Below, in pieces: positions 61,881 through 64,000 of a stretch of 64,000 bases of DNA (the first letter of the stretch is position 1; every line of letters starts with the position of its first letter). The notes below the pieces were generated by a model. The model did no database searches and was not told the DNA's origin. It saw only the letters and a program-made list of their open reading frames with translations. The DNA lies in NCBI RefSeq assembly GCF_037963835.1, contig NZ_CP150145.1, forward strand, positions 6,758,001 through 6,822,000, in the 5' to 3' direction. The position numbers and the translations under genes were made by a program. The DNA comes from Paenibacillus sp. FSL H8-0332. Its GTDB lineage: Bacteria > Bacillota > Bacilli > Paenibacillales > Paenibacillaceae.

Positions 61881-63131
61881 TTAGTAACGCTCGGTTTTGT
61901 ACCATTTGGCTTCCCGTTTGAGAATGACGTCTTTGAGATAGTTATACAGTCCGTAAGCTGCAACCACCATCCAGAGCTGGCAGTAAGAGACATACATCAA
62001 CATAATGATCCACAGGTTCGACAGGCTCATCTCCCCCTTCTCCGTCGTCAGGGTCACGAAGATCCCGACCACGAACAGGACAATGGCAAGCAGCCACAGG
62101 AAGCTGCTGAGTCCGGCGATGGTGGTATGAACATACCCCATGGCATGTAGGACAAGCAGAACATCAGAGGTCACCAGTGAGATCAGGAGCAGGAAATAGA
62201 TCGAGACATAATACAGAATATCGAAGCGGATCTTCGCAGCCTTCCGGTCGAAGAGGAGCGGAAGGTTCTTCACAATGACATAGATATTACCCTTGGCCCA
62301 GCGTGTCCGCTGCTTGAACCATACCTTCACCGTCTGCGGCTCCTGCTCCCAGGTGACCGATTTCGGCTGGAACTTGATCCGGTAGCCCATCATATAAATG
62401 CGGAAGCTGATCTCCGTATCCTCGGCAATCGCCTTCACATCCCAGCCGCCGATGCTCTCGACAATCGATCTGCGCATAATGAAGTTCGTCCCCGGGATCG
62501 TACAGAGCTTGAACAGCTTCCAGCGCCCCGCTTGAGCCATCCATTGAAAGGACAGGGTCTCAATATTAATGAACCGGGTCAGCAGGCTGGCATCCCGGTT
62601 ACGTGTTCTGAACTTGCCGATCACCGCCCCAAGCGTCGAATCGTTAATGATCTCCGCTACAAGATACTTCAGCGCTGTGCGCTCCGGTGTATTATCGGCA
62701 TCATAAATGGCGATGAGCTCCCCCCGGCTGCGGGCGAAGCCGATGTTCAGTGCATTGGATTTTCCTTTGCCGCCTGTAACGGCATCGGTATTGATGATAA
62801 TCAGATTGCGCTGCGGATTCCTGCGCTGGATCTCATCGAGCAGCTCCGCGCTATTATCCGAAGAATTATCGTTAATGACGATGATCTCATACCGGTCATG
62901 CGGGTAATCGAGCGCCAATAGGGATTCCACCGTTTTGCTGATCACGACGCCTTCGTTATGTGCAGGGACCATGATCGTAACCACCGGATACTCACCTGTG
63001 ATCTCCGGATCAGCTTCATTTTCAGTTTCAATGTAGTACAGATATCCCGCTATAATCAGCGCCACATTCACCAGCAGCAGTGACCAGATGCAGATGACAG
63101 CAATCACCATCAGCACGTCAGAAATCGTCAT
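61881..63131 (-). CDS. ydaM: Family 2 processive glycosyltransferase (YdaM-like)
   Basis: A 416-residue membrane glycosyltransferase. N-terminal helix, GT2 catalytic domain with D88 (INDNSSD), D144-A-D146, acceptor-base E237-D238 (AEDTE) and QRTRW (274-278), then three or more membrane helices at the end. These motifs are those of processive synthases such as cellulose, hyaluronan and poly-N-acetylglucosamine synthases. No PilZ domain is present, so c-di-GMP control must come from the YdaK-like partner. Product unknown. It is 43 bases upstream of the BcsB-like gene. Confidence 0.9.
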   Translation of the reverse strand: MTISDVLMVIAVICIWSLLLVNVALIIAGYLYYIETENEADPEITGEYPVVTIMVPAHNEGVVISKTVESLLALDYPHDRYEIIVINDNSSDNSAELLDEIQRRNPQRNLIIINTDAVTGGKGKSNALNIGFARSRGELIAIYDADNTPERTALKYLVAEIINDSTLGAVIGKFRTRNRDASLLTRFINIETLSFQWMAQAGRWKLFKLCTIPGTNFIMRRSIVESIGGWDVKAIAEDTEISFRIYMMGYRIKFQPKSVTWEQEPQTVKVWFKQRTRWAKGNIYVIVKNLPLLFDRKAAKIRFDILYYVSIYFLLLISLVTSDVLLVLHAMGYVHTTIAGLSSFLWLLAIVLFVVGIFVTLTTEKGEMSLSNLWIIMLMYVSYCQLWMVVAAYGLYNYLKDVILKREAKWYKTERY

Positions 63132-63165
63132 ATTATTCTCCTAAGGTCGCTATTTTTTGCCGAAA

Positions 63166-64000
63166 TTACCTTCTCAAATATTTCCTCCGGTACAGCCTGT
63201 AGCCGATGGTAAGCAGACCGCCGAACAAGAGCAGCGCCGACAGGATCACGATGATGAAGAATTGATTCTGCACGCTGAACAGCTTGTTGAAGCTGGTAGC
63301 CTGTTTCTCCTTGTACTCGTAGTCAGCGATAACCGTCTGAGGAGTATAGTCAACATTCAGCACGTTACCGTCCACCTTAATTACTCCATCAGCAGCTTCG
63401 AGGGTATGCATATCTGTTGTCACGGTATGGGCATCCTGCTTATAGTCTGCAAAGGTGTACCACTCTGCATTCAGTCCCTGCAGCATGTCCTCCAGCCCGC
63501 GCTCATCCCCCGGCAGGTCAAGCGTAACAGCCATGTTCAGCGGAAGCTGCGGCATAGCCTTGCCTATTCTGCCGATTCCCTGTAACAATTCCGGCGGCAG
63601 ACTGTATAATGCGGAAGCGAAGGCCGCCGAGGTATCTGTCTGCTCCATATAATGGGTCTCCTCATCAGGGTAGAGTACCGCTGAGTCGAAGAAGCCCATG
63701 CCTGCGGTGGAATACTCCTTGTCATAGGTCCAGTATCCCTCGGCAGCGACACCCAGCGGCGCCACGCCCCCCTCGGCCAGTACATTGATGAATTGATTCA
63801 TCTTCCCGTGCAGCGAACGGTCATTGGAGTTGATCGGCGGCCGGACTGCCGGGGCGTTAACAACGATACTGCCGTTTCGGGCCTGAACCGTTCTCAACGC
63901 TTCCAGATACCGTTTCATCGCGGGGAAATCTGTATTGCCGAACACCGGCCGGATACTGGCGATGAAGGGAATTCCGCTCTGATACAGCCTGTCCGCCATC
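63166..64000 (-). CDS. ydaL: DUF2334 polysaccharide-deacetylase-like protein, C-terminal part (YdaL-like)
   Basis: The frame runs off the window end, so only the last 278 residues are seen; the Met at 63999 is internal. The visible part has a deacetylase-like barrel segment and a C-terminal membrane helix (about 245-265) followed by YRLYRRKYLRR. In B. subtilis, YdaL of this family is beside YdaM and YdaN. It may trim or modify the exported polymer. It is 34 bases upstream of the glycosyltransferase gene. Confidence 0.8.
   Translation of the reverse strand, partial: MADRLYQSGIPFIASIRPVFGNTDFPAMKRYLEALRTVQARNGSIVVNAPAVRPPINSNDRSLHGKMNQFINVLAEGGVAPLGVAAEGYWTYDKEYSTAGMGFFDSAVLYPDEETHYMEQTDTSAAFASALYSLPPELLQGIGRIGKAMPQLPLNMAVTLDLPGDERGLEDMLQGLNAEWYTFADYKQDAHTVTTDMHTLEAADGVIKVDGNVLNVDYTPQTVIADYEYKEKQATSFNKLFSVQNQFFIIVILSALLLFGGLLTIGYRLYRRKYLRR

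Overview
The window looks like chromosomal DNA of a Paenibacillus-type Firmicute. The evidence is the mix of genes: a Btr-like AraC/siderophore regulator, YesMN-type two-component proteins, HxlA/HxlB/HxlR, a YdjO-type cold-inducible protein, a zinc-free L31, a class D sortase and Bacillus YdaKLMN-like exopolysaccharide genes. Genes are moderately GC-rich, have strong AGGAGG-type ribosome binding sites and use TTG and GTG starts. I saw no rRNA, tRNA, phage, insertion sequence or CRISPR array.

Layout. 1-468: the end of an unidentified gene with its terminator. 772-9199: one tightly packed minus-strand operon of eight genes that reads as a complete route for uptake and breakdown of cyanuric acid or biuret: biuret amidohydrolase, a three-part ABC importer, a cyanuric acid/barbiturase-family ring-opening hydrolase, a cupin, a PucR regulator and allophanate hydrolase. 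A good sigma-A promoter and a perfect GlnR/TnrA-type nitrogen box precede it. 9725-11534: a c-di-GMP-I riboswitch in front of a DUF342 protein. 11565-16539: aldo/keto reductase, hybrid-cluster protein with a divergent Crp/Fnr regulator, and aldehyde dehydrogenase. 16540-17376: a four-copy 51-bp tandem repeat and a small membrane protein. 17552-20506: a periplasmic-sensor/PAS/GGDEF/EAL protein. 20715-24729: iron uptake (siderophore-binding lipoprotein, Btr-like regulator, two Fur-type boxes, ferredoxin-NADP reductase). 24730-25776: no gene, only scattered repeats. 25777-33974: an alpha-glucoside operon with a LacI regulator, ABC importer and a GH65 phosphorylase fused to beta-phosphoglucomutase.

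34355-43580: a luciferase-like oxidoreductase, an LPDTA surface protein with its class D sortase, peptidase T, an Old Yellow Enzyme, HxlR with HxlB-HxlA for formaldehyde fixation, and a MATE exporter. 43675-47683: a sugar-binding lipoprotein with a YesMN two-component system. 47876-49401: small genes including cold-shock CspA and YdjO. 49471-54462: a metallo-beta-lactamase-fold hydrolase and a DUF3999/DUF2339 pair. 54646-57895: a polysaccharide deacetylase, a diguanylate cyclase and ribosomal protein L31. 58060-64000: an SDR enzyme, then an exopolysaccharide operon (DUF2334, GT2 synthase, BcsB-like protein, degenerate-GGDEF c-di-GMP receptor) cut by the window end.

Two themes link genes. The first is nitrogen scavenging from s-triazine ring products under probable PucR and GlnR/TnrA control. 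The second is cyclic di-GMP: two enzymes that probably make or break it (17552, 55919), one riboswitch that probably senses it (9725) and one inactive GGDEF protein that keeps only the binding site (58899), next to a polysaccharide synthase. All functional calls come from reading the sequence and recalling families; no database search was run.
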